A program made the translations under genes and the position numbers. Below are positions 7,719 through 15,188 of a stretch of DNA of 64,000 nt, one piece after another. The notes beneath the pieces are model-generated. The model searched no databases and was not told the origin of the DNA. It saw only the letters and a list, made by a program, of their open reading frames with translations. How positions within the stretch are numbered: position 1 is the stretch's first letter; each line of letters begins with the position of its first letter. The stretch is from NCBI RefSeq assembly GCF_003574315.2, contig NZ_AP025739.1:7316001-7380000 (forward strand), read 5' to 3'. The stretch is from Capsulimonas corticalis (GTDB lineage Bacteria > Armatimonadota > Armatimonadia > Armatimonadales > Capsulimonadaceae).

Positions 7719-8636
7719 CTATGGCGCGGAGAGCTTGTCGTCCAGCGCGCGCATGGCGATCACTTCCGGCTCCAGCTGATAGGGAGATCCTAGCGGGGGG
7801 CTGACGATACCGGCGTCGTAGGGCTGGTAGCCATACTTTTCGAAATGGAGGCGATGGGCGCCCGGCGTCAGGTTCGAAATCCAGAAAAATCCGTTCGCGT
7901 CCGTTTCGAGTGTCTGAGGATCGCCATCGACGCGGATCGTGACGCCGGGGATCGGCGTCTCGGTGTCCTGCCGCAGCACGACGCCCGCCGCGCTGACACG
8001 GATCTCCGCGAGATCGCGCGGCTGCGCGGGGCCTTCCGTCATCGTTCCCTGCCCCATCCCCAGCACGGCTTCGCGAACGGCGATCGTCCACTTGGTCTCG
8101 AACGGATCGAAGGGACAGGTGATTAACAGCGACAGCGCGGGGCGCAGCTTCCCGCCCAGAGCCTGCCACATTCCCGGCAGGTCCACCGAGGCGGTGTGCT
8201 CCGGCAGCGCGACTTCCAGCGGCAGCGCGTTGGGCCCTTTTCCGGCAAGCGTTCCGGAGAGCCACTGCTCGGGGACGGGCGCGCAGCGAAGAAACACGCC
8301 CAAAACATCCGAAAGGAGGCGATGCTCCACGCGGGCGTCATCGCCCGCGTAGACCGTGACAAGATACGACAGGTCAAAGTGCACCGGCGGCCGCCGCACG
8401 CCCACGGATTTGTCCGCGCGCTGCGTCACCCGGTAGAAGCCTTCCTCGCGCCGCTCCATGTTCTCACGGACATCGCGCAGGAAAAGGTTCACATACGCTT
8501 CGCCGTCCAGAGTCGCCTCCGCCACTTGCGGCGACTCGAAGGTGACCTGCTCGACGCTTCGTACCGGGCATCCCGGGATCTTGATCAGCTCCCCCGCCAG
8601 AAGCCGGCTAAGCGTTTCATCCACATCTTGAATCAT
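7719..8636 (-). CDS. DUF4255 (Pvc16-like) eCIS cap protein with carboxypeptidase-regulatory-like tail
   Basis: The 305-residue product starts MIQDVDETLSRLLAGEL and has the DUF4255/Pvc16 N-terminal pattern ('FDLSYLVTVYAGDDARVEHRLLSDVLGVF', 'LRPALSLLITCPFDPF'), the family thought to terminate or cap the sheath in injection systems. From about residue 225 a second domain with 'ETPIPGVTIRVDGDPQTLET', 'GFFWISNLTPGAHRLHF' looks like a carboxypeptidase-regulatory-like beta sandwich, often used in surface adhesion. An upstream in-frame start adds 12 residues; the ATG chosen matches the family N-terminus. It is the first gene of the visible minus-strand eCIS run. Confidence 0.88.
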   Translation of the reverse strand: MIQDVDETLSRLLAGELIKIPGCPVRSVEQVTFESPQVAEATLDGEAYVNLFLRDVRENMERREEGFYRVTQRADKSVGVRRPPVHFDLSYLVTVYAGDDARVEHRLLSDVLGVFLRCAPVPEQWLSGTLAGKGPNALPLEVALPEHTASVDLPGMWQALGGKLRPALSLLITCPFDPFETKWTIAVREAVLGMGQGTMTEGPAQPRDLAEIRVSAAGVVLRQDTETPIPGVTIRVDGDPQTLETDANGFFWISNLTPGAHRLHFEKYGYQPYDAGIVSPPLGSPYQLEPEVIAMRALDDKLSAP

Positions 8637-8729
8637 CGCCACTCCCGCGCAGATCGACCGTCCTCTGCGCATCCGACGCAGAGTACGCCTTTCGGGAGGG
8701 AATTTCCTGCGCGAGGCCCCGCAAAATCC

Positions 8730-8761
8730 AAAGGCCGGCGGTTTTCACCACCGGCCTTCGG
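8730..8761 (-). terminator. Hairpin terminator after ferredoxin gene
   Basis: On the minus strand AAGGCCGGTGGT and ACCGCCGGCCTT form a 12-bp stem around a short GA-rich loop, followed by TGGATTTT. It begins about 20 bases after the ferredoxin stop and would separate that operon from the eCIS operon. Confidence 0.7.
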
Positions 8762-8779
8762 GTTGGAATGGCGCGAGGG

Positions 8780-9118
8780 TTAGGCGCGGCCGCCCAGCTT
8801 GTTCTGCAATTCCAGAAGCTCGTTCATCCGTATTTGTGGGGTGACGCCCTTGGACCAGCCCAGATTGCGGCGATAGCTGCCCAGCAGCCCCTTCGCGATC
8901 AGTTCGTCCTCATCGACTTCGACATGTCCGTGCGTTTCCGCCGCGACAAACATGGCGTCGGCCGGGCAATACGCCTCGCAGAGGAAGCACGTCTGGCAGT
9001 CGGATTGCCTGGCGATTGTCGGCGGCTCTCCATACTGCGAGTCGAAGACGTTCGTCGGACAGACTTCCACGCAGCGATCGCAGCCGATACAGCGCGACTG
9101 GCTGATCAGTTCGATCAT
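8780..9118 (-). CDS. 4Fe-4S dicluster ferredoxin partner
   Basis: This 112-residue protein has two 4Fe-4S binding motifs: C10-x2-C13-x2-C16-x3-C20-P and C41-x2-C44-x2-C47-x3-C51-P. The C-terminal half (about residues 65-112) is a short helical tail. Its start overlaps the flavoprotein stop by ATGA, so the two are translationally coupled. In this family the ferredoxin forms a complex with a fumarate/adenylylsulfate-reductase-like flavoprotein, often next to sulfonate or taurine-type ABC transporter genes. A role as electron carrier for that flavoenzyme is inferred. A hairpin terminator follows. Confidence 0.9.
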   Translation of the reverse strand: MIELISQSRCIGCDRCVEVCPTNVFDSQYGEPPTIARQSDCQTCFLCEAYCPADAMFVAAETHGHVEVDEDELIAKGLLGSYRRNLGWSKGVTPQIRMNELLELQNKLGGRA

Positions 9119-10839
9119 ACGAGCACTGCCCTTTCTTCTCGCGCGGCGCGCGGAGCGGCGGCTCTGATGACGGGCTCCGCGCGCCCCAGGAGCTTTTCGA
9201 GGCTGTCGAATTCTTCTTCCACAGGCTCGGGTACGATCGGCTCCGCGACAGGCTCCGGGCGAACCCAGAGCTTGTCGAGTCCTCCGACAGCGAGATAGTG
9301 GCGCTGATTGGGATCGAGCTGGGGGTAATCCAGGCGCTTGTGCATGCCGCGCGTTTCCTTGCGCTCCAGACCGGCAAAGTAGGCCCAGCGTGCGGACGCG
9401 ACCAGAGCGGCCGCTTCACGCGAGCGCTGCGTCTGCTGCGCCGTGTTCTGCTGAGGCGCCTTCTGAACTTCGCTCCATAACCGATCGAGCTTATCCAGCG
9501 AAGCCAGCAGGCCGGTCTCGGTGCGGAAGATATTCTTGTCCAAAGGCAGCATTTCGGCCTGCACGCCTCGGACGACTTCATTGGCGTCGTAACTGACCGA
9601 GGCGCCCGCCGGGGAAATCAAGCCCGCGCCGCCCACTCCATGCACGCGCCGCTGGCTCGCGGTTTCGCCCAGCCCGCGCGTGTGGAGCGCCGCTGCTTTG
9701 CCGGCGATATTGCCGCTGCCGATCGCCCACGTCATGTTCGGTCCCGCGCCGCCCGTAAAGCCGCCGCAGTTCAATTCGCGCGTGGCCGCGTCACCCGCCG
9801 CATAAAGTCCGGTGACCGTGGAGCCGCAGTCTTCATTGACGATGCGAACGCCGCCGGTCCCGCGCACGGTTCCCTCCAGCACCAGCGTGATCTGGAAGCG
9901 CTGGGTGAACGGATCCACGCCAAACCGATCCAGCGCCGCAAAGAAGTTCGGCTGGCTCAGCCGGAGCATGCGCTGGACATCGGGATGATCCGTCCCTTTA
10001 TTGAGCAGGGCGTAGACGGGACCGCGCAGCAGCGCTTTCGCCACGGCGGAGGTGGAGCGATGGCCGTTTTTGCTCAAACCCTCGATTTCCTGGCCGGCCT
10101 CATCCGTATAGGTCGCGTACCGATAAAAGGCGCTCTTGGTCATGGACGAATTCACCGGGGCCAGAGAATAATGTCCGGAGAACTCCATGCCGGAAAGCTC
10201 ACCGCCCGCTTCCACCGCCATCAGCAGACCGTCGCCCGTGTTGGTATTGCATCCGAGCGCCTTGCTCATCCAGGCGCAGCCGCCGGACGCCAGAACCACG
10301 GCGCCGGCCTTCACGGTCCAGGGCCGGTCTTCCTGCCGCTGAATGCCGCGGGCGCCGGCCACGGCGCCGTCGTCATCAACGAGCAGCTCCAGCGCCGGGC
10401 TTTGATCGAGAATGGTGATCCCGCTGCGCAGCAGCTCCTTGCGCATGATGCGCATCGTTTCTGATCCCTGAAGCCCCCGGTACGCGGGCAGCCCGTTGAG
10501 CATCGGCTGATCGTATCCGCCCCACTCGTAGATCTTCGGCGCTTTCTCATAGGTAATGTCAAGAAGACGATCCCACCAGCCATGCACAGCCAGATGTCCG
10601 CCGAGCGCGTACCGTTCAAATTTTACGGGGTCTCTGAGCTCCTTGAGCGGCGGGATGACCTTCGCGCCGGAGGTGCTGGCGGCAAACGCGCCGCTGGAGC
10701 CCAGATATCCTTTGTCCGCGACCACGACGCGGGCGCCCTGCTCGGCGGCGGCCAGAGCCGCCCAGGCCGCCGCCGGCCCGCCGCCAACGATCAAAACATC
10801 GGTGGAAATCTCCAAGCCCTGTTCGTGAAGTTTGCTCAT
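9115..10839 (-). CDS. FAD-dependent oxidoreductase, APS/fumarate reductase-like flavoprotein
   Basis: The 574-residue product has the dinucleotide-binding start 'DVLIVGGGPAAAWAALAAAEQG' (about residues 14-36), 'DKGYLGSSGAF', and a distal FAD-contact block 'GLYAAGDAATRELNCGGFTGGAG'. This is the fold of fumarate reductase and adenylylsulfate reductase alpha subunits. The Met at 10839 is chosen because the homologous region starts there; a 66-residue upstream extension has no such match and would run through a leader hairpin. It is coupled to the ferredoxin gene. Family context and the neighbouring substrate-binding protein remnant suggest organosulfur metabolism, but the substrate is not known. 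Confidence 0.88.
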   Translation of the reverse strand: MSKLHEQGLEISTDVLIVGGGPAAAWAALAAAEQGARVVVADKGYLGSSGAFAASTSGAKVIPPLKELRDPVKFERYALGGHLAVHGWWDRLLDITYEKAPKIYEWGGYDQPMLNGLPAYRGLQGSETMRIMRKELLRSGITILDQSPALELLVDDDGAVAGARGIQRQEDRPWTVKAGAVVLASGGCAWMSKALGCNTNTGDGLLMAVEAGGELSGMEFSGHYSLAPVNSSMTKSAFYRYATYTDEAGQEIEGLSKNGHRSTSAVAKALLRGPVYALLNKGTDHPDVQRMLRLSQPNFFAALDRFGVDPFTQRFQITLVLEGTVRGTGGVRIVNEDCGSTVTGLYAAGDAATRELNCGGFTGGAGPNMTWAIGSGNIAGKAAALHTRGLGETASQRRVHGVGGAGLISPAGASVSYDANEVVRGVQAEMLPLDKNIFRTETGLLASLDKLDRLWSEVQKAPQQNTAQQTQRSREAAALVASARWAYFAGLERKETRGMHKRLDYPQLDPNQRHYLAVGGLDKLWVRPEPVAEPIVPEPVEEEFDSLEKLLGRAEPVIRAAAPRAAREERAVLV

Positions 10840-10883
10840 GATAGTCTCATTTCTTGAGGTATTGGCCCTGATGGGAGCGATCT

Positions 10884-10938
10884 CGAAAACAAAACGAGGC
10901 CGGATCTCGCTCACAGGGAATGTGAGCGAAATCCGACC
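10884..10938 (-). promoter_or_regulatory. Attenuator-like hairpin in flavoprotein leader
   Basis: In the transcript direction GGTCGGATTTCGCTCACA pairs with TGTGAGCGAGATCCGGCC (16 of 18 positions) around a 5-base loop, and the stem is followed by TCGTTTTGTTTTC, an intrinsic-terminator layout. It sits about 45 bases before the start codon. An upstream segment ATCTCGCT (about 10961-10968) could pair with AGCGAGAT of the stem as an antiterminator. A 12-base palindrome CTTGTCGACAAG (10940-10951) lies between them. I recognise no known riboswitch. Confidence 0.6.
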
Positions 10939-10982
10939 TCTTGTCGACAAGTGAGTCCAGCGAGATTTTCTGCGTTTCGCAA

Positions 10983-11012
10983 AGTATACTGACTCATAAA
11001 CGTGTTTGTCAA
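10983..11012 (-). promoter_or_regulatory. Sigma-70 promoter for flavoprotein operon
   Basis: TTGACA (11012-11007) and TATACT (10988-10983) are separated by 18 bases on the minus strand. Transcription would begin near 10976 and give a leader of about 137 bases that contains the attenuator-like hairpin. Confidence 0.75.
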
Positions 11013-11033
11013 TAACATTTGTCGCAATTCTGA

Positions 11034-11490
11034 TCACGAGTGCGCGGTCTTTGCCCCGCTGTCCCGATAAATCCAGTCGTCGATCCGGAAGTCCTGCTTC
11101 AATAAGTGCTGGCGAATGAGAAATTCCTTGGTTCCATTGAGCTGCTGCAAACCGCGCGCGGGGAAATCGTGCTTAATGTAGACGGTTTCCGGATAAAGCT
11201 TTTTGTAGACATCCAGCGGCAGTTTGGCTTTTCCGGCGAGCGACTGATAATATTCGTCTTTATGCGCCTGAATATCGTCGATGCCGACGGTCTTGCCGCG
11301 TAACTCCTCGACCGTCCTGGGGCCATCGGCGCGTGTATAGAGATAGCTGTTGCCGTCAATCGAACGAATGGAGATGACGCGGCCGGGAATGCCCGCTGCG
11401 CGGCCGACGACCGCCGGCGCATCGCCAAAAAGGCCGATATCGACGCCTTTGGCCGCGATCGCTTCGTTGACATCCGGCGGCGATCCTCGC
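11034..11490 (-). pseudogene. Remnant of ABC transporter substrate-binding protein (SsuA-like)
   Basis: An open frame ending at TGA 11034-11036 reads 'VNEAIAAKGVDIGLFGDAP', 'VVGRAAGIPGRVI', 'SYLYTRADGPRTVEELRGKTVG', then jumps directly to 'IDDIQAHKDEYYQSLAGK', 'LDVYKKLYPETVYIK' and 'RQHLLKQDFRIDDWIYRD'. The first part resembles the early ligand-binding lobe of nitrate/sulfonate/taurine-type binding proteins and the second part their C-terminal region, so the middle is deleted in frame. The 5' part is missing too: an in-frame stop (TGA) lies just upstream and the next gene ends 15 bases further on. No start codon or signal peptide remains. It is most likely a dead gene once linked to the flavoprotein/ferredoxin pair. 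Confidence 0.7.
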
Positions 11491-11504
11491 TGTCAAGCTT
11501 GGAC

Positions 11505-12779
11505 TTAGCCGCCGACCGTGGCGGCGAGGGCCAGGGCGACGCGTCGAACGATTTCGTCGGTAAGGCTCTCGTCGATCGTCAGCGGCGGCGCGAATCGAAA
11601 TGTGCGGTGGCGGGTTTCTTTTGTGAGAAGACCGGCGTGGAGGAAGGCTTGCGTGAGGGCGCCCGTGTCCGTTCCGGCGTGAAACTCCAGCCCGGCGAGC
11701 AGGCCGCGTCCGCGCACGTCTTCAATGCGTGGGTCTTCCAGGGCGCGCAGCCCGGCAAGGAGCCGCGCGCCTAGGACGGCGCTGCGGCCGGCCAGATTGG
11801 AGACTTCCATTTCGGCGAGGGCGGCCAGCGCGACGGCGCAGGCCAGGGGACTGCCGCCGAAGGTGCTGCCGTGGTCGCCGGGATGCAGGACCTCCATCGC
11901 GTCGCGCGTCCCGGCGACGGCGGAGACGGGCATGACGCCGCCGCCGAGCGCTTTGCCAAGACACAAAAGGTCCGGGCGGGCGTCTTCGTATTGCCAGGCG
12001 AACTTGCGGCCGGCGCGCCCAAAGCCCGTCTGGATCTCGTCCCAAATCAGAAGGATGTTGTTTTGATCGCAGAGGGTTCGGACGGCGGCCAGATACCCGT
12101 CCGGCGGTATCAGAATGCCGGCCTCGGCCTGGATCGGCTCCATCAGCACAGCGGCGGTGCTCGGCGTGATGGCGGCCGCCAGCGCGGAGATATCGCCGAA
12201 GGGAACGGTCACGAAGCCTGGGGTGAACGGGCCGAAGTGGCGCTTGTAGGCGTCTTCACTGCTGAAGCCGACGATCGTGGTCGTGCGGCCGTGGAAGTTG
12301 CCGGCGGCGACCACGATTTCAGCTCGATCATCGGGAACGCCCTTGCGCGTGTACGCCCATTTGCGCGCGATCTTGATCGCGGTCTCGACCGCCTCGGCGC
12401 CGGTGTTCATCGGGCAGGCCATCTCACATTCGGTGAACCGGCACAGTCCCTCCAGAAAGAGCGCGAGCTGCGGCGTATACATGGCGCGGCTGGTGAGCGC
12501 GCTCACGCGAAGCTGCGCGCATGCCGTCTCCACCAGAAACGGCGAGAGGTGCCCATGGGAGACGGCGGAGTAGGCGCCGATGCAGTCGAGGTAGGCGCGC
12601 CCCTCCGTATCGTAAGCCCAGGCGCCCTCCGCGCGGGCAATCACCACGGGAAGCGGGTGATAGTTATGCGCGCCATACTCTTCGGTAAGACGCTCGGTCT
12701 CCTCGGCGGTCAGCTCCTCGGCGAGCGCGGCGACGCCGCGCTCGCGGATACGACTCCAATATTCCTCGTGGTCCACCAT
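11505..12779 (-). CDS. rocD: Ornithine aminotransferase (ornithine--oxo-acid transaminase)
   Basis: This 424-residue class III PLP aminotransferase begins MVDHEEYWSRIRE and shows 'YLDCIGAYSAVSHGH', 'PMNTGAEAVETAIKIARKWAY', 'AGNFHGRTTTIVG', 'LLIWDEIQTGFGRAG', and the PLP lysine in 'PDLLCLGKALGGGVMPVSAV'. It transfers the delta-amino group of ornithine to 2-oxoglutarate to give glutamate 5-semialdehyde. GGAGGT lies 8-10 bases before the ATG at 12779; the GTG at 12821 has no such site. It follows the amidinohydrolase gene by 45 bases, so arginine-derived ornithine is the likely substrate. Confidence 0.92.
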   Translation of the reverse strand: MVDHEEYWSRIRERGVAALAEELTAEETERLTEEYGAHNYHPLPVVIARAEGAWAYDTEGRAYLDCIGAYSAVSHGHLSPFLVETACAQLRVSALTSRAMYTPQLALFLEGLCRFTECEMACPMNTGAEAVETAIKIARKWAYTRKGVPDDRAEIVVAAGNFHGRTTTIVGFSSEDAYKRHFGPFTPGFVTVPFGDISALAAAITPSTAAVLMEPIQAEAGILIPPDGYLAAVRTLCDQNNILLIWDEIQTGFGRAGRKFAWQYEDARPDLLCLGKALGGGVMPVSAVAGTRDAMEVLHPGDHGSTFGGSPLACAVALAALAEMEVSNLAGRSAVLGARLLAGLRALEDPRIEDVRGRGLLAGLEFHAGTDTGALTQAFLHAGLLTKETRHRTFRFAPPLTIDESLTDEIVRRVALALAATVGG

Positions 12780-12824
12780 CGGTTTCGACCTCCAGACGCC
12801 ATGGGCGGACGCGAACTCCACCCG

Positions 12825-13637
12825 TTACCGCTCCAGGATGAGAACCAGGCACTTGGCGGAGCCGCCCGCCTTGATAAACTCGGACAGGTCGGTGGCGCGC
12901 ACGCGAAAACCGCGCGCGGCGAGCTCCGCTTCCAGCGCTTCGCAGCCAGCGTTCAGAACGACGTCGCGGCCGATCACCACGGCGTTGCCGCCGAAGTTCA
13001 GGGCGTCGGCTTCGGTCATCACGATCTTTTCGCCGGGCAGCGATTGCAGCGCTTTATTGGCGGCGGCGTCAAACGCGCCCGGATAGTACGCCAGCAGATC
13101 GGGAGCGAGCGGAATCAAACAGGTGTCCAGATGGTACCAGCGGCTGTCCACCAGCGCCAGCGGCAGGACGCGGCAGCCGAGCAACCCTTCCAGTAGCGCG
13201 TATGCGGCGGCGTCTGATCGCGGCCCGTAACCGGCGAGCAGCACATCGCCATAAAAGAGGGCGTCGCCCTCGCCTTCGAACGTAAATTCGGGAGATTCAG
13301 GAAGCGATTTTTCCGGATAACCGGCCTCGGCGAACCATTGGCGGAAGTATGGAGCCTCGCCCTGCCGCTGCGCGTGGCGGAAACTCGCCGGCACGAACGA
13401 TCCGCCATGCAGCAGGCCGGCGTTGGCGGTAAACACCATATCCGGCAGGCCCGGCTGCGGCGGTATGAGCGAAACACGCGCGCCGAGTTGTTCGGTCAGA
13501 ATCTGGCGCAGCGCGGTCCATTGACGCACGGCGCGGTCACGATCGGGAGCGCGCGCAATATCCATCCAGGGATTGATTTCGTAGCAAACGTCGAAATAGT
13601 CGGGCGGACACATCAGCAAATGCATAAATGAACGCAT
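12825..13637 (-). CDS. Amidinohydrolase of the DDAH/arginine dihydrolase type
   Basis: The roughly 270-residue product belongs to the guanidino-group-modifying superfamily: 'MCPPDYFDVCYEINPWMD', 'DMVFTANAGLLHGG', 'FEGEGDALFYG', 'WYHLDTCLIPL', 'LNFGGNAVVIG' and the C-terminal catalytic Cys in 'KAGGSAKCLVL'. The asparagines in 'YEINPWM' and 'FTANAG' recall cyanobacterial arginine dihydrolases (ArgZ/AgrE), which hydrolyse arginine to ornithine, CO2 and ammonia; that comparison is from memory. The ornithine aminotransferase gene downstream fits. Dimethylargininase is the alternative activity. The start is ambiguous between the ATGs at 13637 and 13625; GGAAAGG precedes both. Confidence 0.85.
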   Translation of the reverse strand: MRSFMHLLMCPPDYFDVCYEINPWMDIARAPDRDRAVRQWTALRQILTEQLGARVSLIPPQPGLPDMVFTANAGLLHGGSFVPASFRHAQRQGEAPYFRQWFAEAGYPEKSLPESPEFTFEGEGDALFYGDVLLAGYGPRSDAAAYALLEGLLGCRVLPLALVDSRWYHLDTCLIPLAPDLLAYYPGAFDAAANKALQSLPGEKIVMTEADALNFGGNAVVIGRDVVLNAGCEALEAELAARGFRVRATDLSEFIKAGGSAKCLVLILER

Positions 13638-13946
13638 ACCTTTCCATCTTTCGCCGCGCGTCAAGTCGCCGGTGATATTTGATTATCGGTAAAATGCGGC
13701 CTCGGCTTGACTGGCCCGGTCGGGCCGATCTTTCCGTACTGATTAGGAATACGCATTTGCCGGCTCGGACAATTGCATCCATGAGATTATCGCGGGAGCG
13801 GGAGAGAACAAAGAAGCGAAGATGACAGAGAGGAGGATGAGGAGACGGCCCTGACGCATTTGCGCCTGGCAATGGCGATTGCCAGGCGCACTCCAAATAC
13901 GACCCGACTTCAAATGCTACCCTTCCAATATTACCAACTCGCGATA
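13638..13946. other. Intergenic region upstream of amidinohydrolase
   Basis: This roughly 310-base gap carries a perfect 13-bp hairpin at 13861-13890 (TGCGCCTGGCAAT / ATTGCCAGGCGCA, loop ggcg), probably the terminator of the small minus-strand gene at 13947, and a short palindrome GGCCCGGTCGGGCC near 13719. No ORF with a credible ribosome site is seen, and no clear consensus promoter for the amidinohydrolase operon stands out. Confidence 0.6.
13861..13890 (-). terminator. Perfect 13-bp hairpin
   Basis: TGCGCCTGGCAAT and ATTGCCAGGCGCA flank a 4-base loop. It lies about 57 bases after the stop of the minus-strand gene at 13947. There is no strong U-run, so termination is inferred from position. 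Confidence 0.5.
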
Positions 13947-14201
13947 TTACCGCCAGGCCTGCCCCGTTTCGACCGGGATTTCATCGCGCGCGATCTCGTC
14001 GCGTTCGCTGTCACGCAGGTCCTCGGCCCAGCGGAGGATTTCCCCTTCGGACGCCGTCGCGATCCATTCCCAATCCGACTCGTCGCCGCGCGCCGCGTTG
14101 AGAATGATTTCCGCATAAGATCGCAAGTCGGGAGAGGAGCGAACACGATCTTCGGCGCGCAGACGCACTTGATTGTCTTGTGCGTTCGTCAGCTCGGACA
14201 T
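13947..14201 (-). CDS. Small acidic hypothetical protein
   Basis: This 84-residue protein starts MSELTNAQDNQVRLRAEDRV and is rich in Glu, Asp, Arg and Trp, with 'SYAEIILNAARGDESDWEWI' and 'GEILRWAEDLRDSERDEIA'. It looks like a compact helical protein with no signal peptide or membrane segment. A strong ribosome site (GGAAGGAGGCGGCA) precedes the ATG. I do not recognise the family. It lies downstream of the Hsp20 gene on the same strand behind a hairpin at 14276-14300, so it could be read through from that gene. Confidence 0.7.
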   Translation of the reverse strand: MSELTNAQDNQVRLRAEDRVRSSPDLRSYAEIILNAARGDESDWEWIATASEGEILRWAEDLRDSERDEIARDEIPVETGQAWR

Positions 14202-14275
14202 TGCCGCCTCCTTCCATCTTCCATCCTTCCTCGTCTTCCCACAAAAATGAACTGCTTCAAACTCGTGGGAGCCGC

Positions 14276-14300
14276 TCGTACGGCTGACAGAGCCGTACGA
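14276..14300. terminator. 10-bp hairpin between Hsp20 gene and small ORF
   Basis: TCGTACGGCT and AGCCGTACGA pair around a gacag loop, 25 bases after the Hsp20 stop. No long U-run follows on the minus strand, so it may be a weak terminator or an mRNA end protector. Confidence 0.5.
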
Positions 14301-14324
14301 ACAGCCCCGGAACGCCAGCGGATC

Positions 14325-14957
14325 TTACTCCTGAATTTCGATCTTCCGGCCATGGCAATTGCGTCGCTGCGCGAGCGGCATGGTCACTTCGAGCACGCCG
14401 TCGTGGAAGTTGGCTTTGATCTCCTCGGCGCTGACGCCCTCGGGCAGGGAGATACTGCGCTGGAAGCTGCCGTAAGAGCGTTCACTGTGGTAATAACCGC
14501 CGCTGTTCTCCTCACGATGGTCGCGGCGCTCCCCCGTGATCGTCAGCACATCATCGTCCACTTCAATCTGTACGTCGTCTTTGTTCAAACCGGGCAGATC
14601 GGCCCGGACCACAAGCTGGCCGCCGCGTTCCTCGACTTCGATCTGCGGCGCCCAAACGCTCCGCGCCAGCGAACCGCTCATTCCAAAGTTCGGCCAGCGC
14701 CGGCCTAACATCGATCCGCCTCCCAGTCCCAGCAGGTTCTCCATCTGATCCGTCATTCGCTGCATGGCGTGAAAAGGATCGCTGAAGAATGGGTCGCTCA
14801 GAAAAGGATCGCGGCGCATCATTGGCGTCGGCCGCGTGGTCGTCAGCGGCTGCGGATTGCTCTGGGAGTCGTTTTGCCGCTCCGAACCGGCGGAAGAAGT
14901 CGTCCCCGGGAAGTTTCCCTGCGGGGTCTGTACGTCCTTTGCTTGCTCGTTAGCCAT
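14325..14957 (-). CDS. Hsp20/alpha-crystallin small heat shock protein
   Basis: The 210-residue chaperone has a long flexible N-terminus rich in Gln, Asn, Ser and Pro with repeated 'RRDPFLSDPFFSDPF'. The alpha-crystallin domain follows at about residues 105-200: 'WAPQIEVEERGGQLVVRADLPGLNKDDVQIEVDDD', 'LTITGERRDH', 'GSFQRSISLPEGVSAEEIKANF', 'DGVLEVTMPL'. It would bind unfolding proteins during stress as oligomers. Length and motif order are typical. AAGGAGGTTAACC lies just upstream of the ATG. No CIRCE- or ROSE-like element is obvious in the short leader. Confidence 0.95.
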   Translation of the reverse strand: MANEQAKDVQTPQGNFPGTTSSAGSERQNDSQSNPQPLTTTRPTPMMRRDPFLSDPFFSDPFHAMQRMTDQMENLLGLGGGSMLGRRWPNFGMSGSLARSVWAPQIEVEERGGQLVVRADLPGLNKDDVQIEVDDDVLTITGERRDHREENSGGYYHSERSYGSFQRSISLPEGVSAEEIKANFHDGVLEVTMPLAQRRNCHGRKIEIQE

Positions 14958-15135
14958 AATGGTTAACCTCCTTGATGAACTTGCCGTTACGGTCTGTGTG
15001 GCTTTTCAGTTCGGAATCAAAAAGAGGCGGCGTGGTGGCCTTGCCTCGCGCATGCCCATTTCGCTTCTTAATTATTGCCGGATTGGGAACGCCGGCAAAC
15101 GCAAAAACCGCTAGGAGCGCAAAGAATCTCCGCAT
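14950..15135 (-). CDS. Possible small exported peptide overlapping Hsp20 start
   Basis: An ORF of 61 codons (MRRFFALLAVFAFAGVPNPA...) has a signal-peptide-like beginning, then a basic tail, and ends 8 bases inside the Hsp20 gene, an arrangement compatible with translational coupling. The ribosome site is poor (GGGAAAAAT). It also overlies the promoter region of the divergent sirtuin gene. It could be chance; I include it with low confidence. Confidence 0.25.
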   Translation of the reverse strand: MRRFFALLAVFAFAGVPNPAIIKKRNGHARGKATTPPLFDSELKSHTDRNGKFIKEVNHYG

Positions 15136-15188
15136 ATTTTTCCCGCGTTTTTGAACAAAGCGCCCCTTCGCATCGATACAGCAGTATC

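Noticed and set aside
10840-11037. 66-residue N-terminal extension of the flavoprotein
   Set aside because: It would be translated across the promoter and the leader hairpin, and the family N-terminus begins at 10839.
11871-13196. 441-codon plus-strand frame
   Set aside because: It is antisense to the aminotransferase and amidinohydrolase genes.
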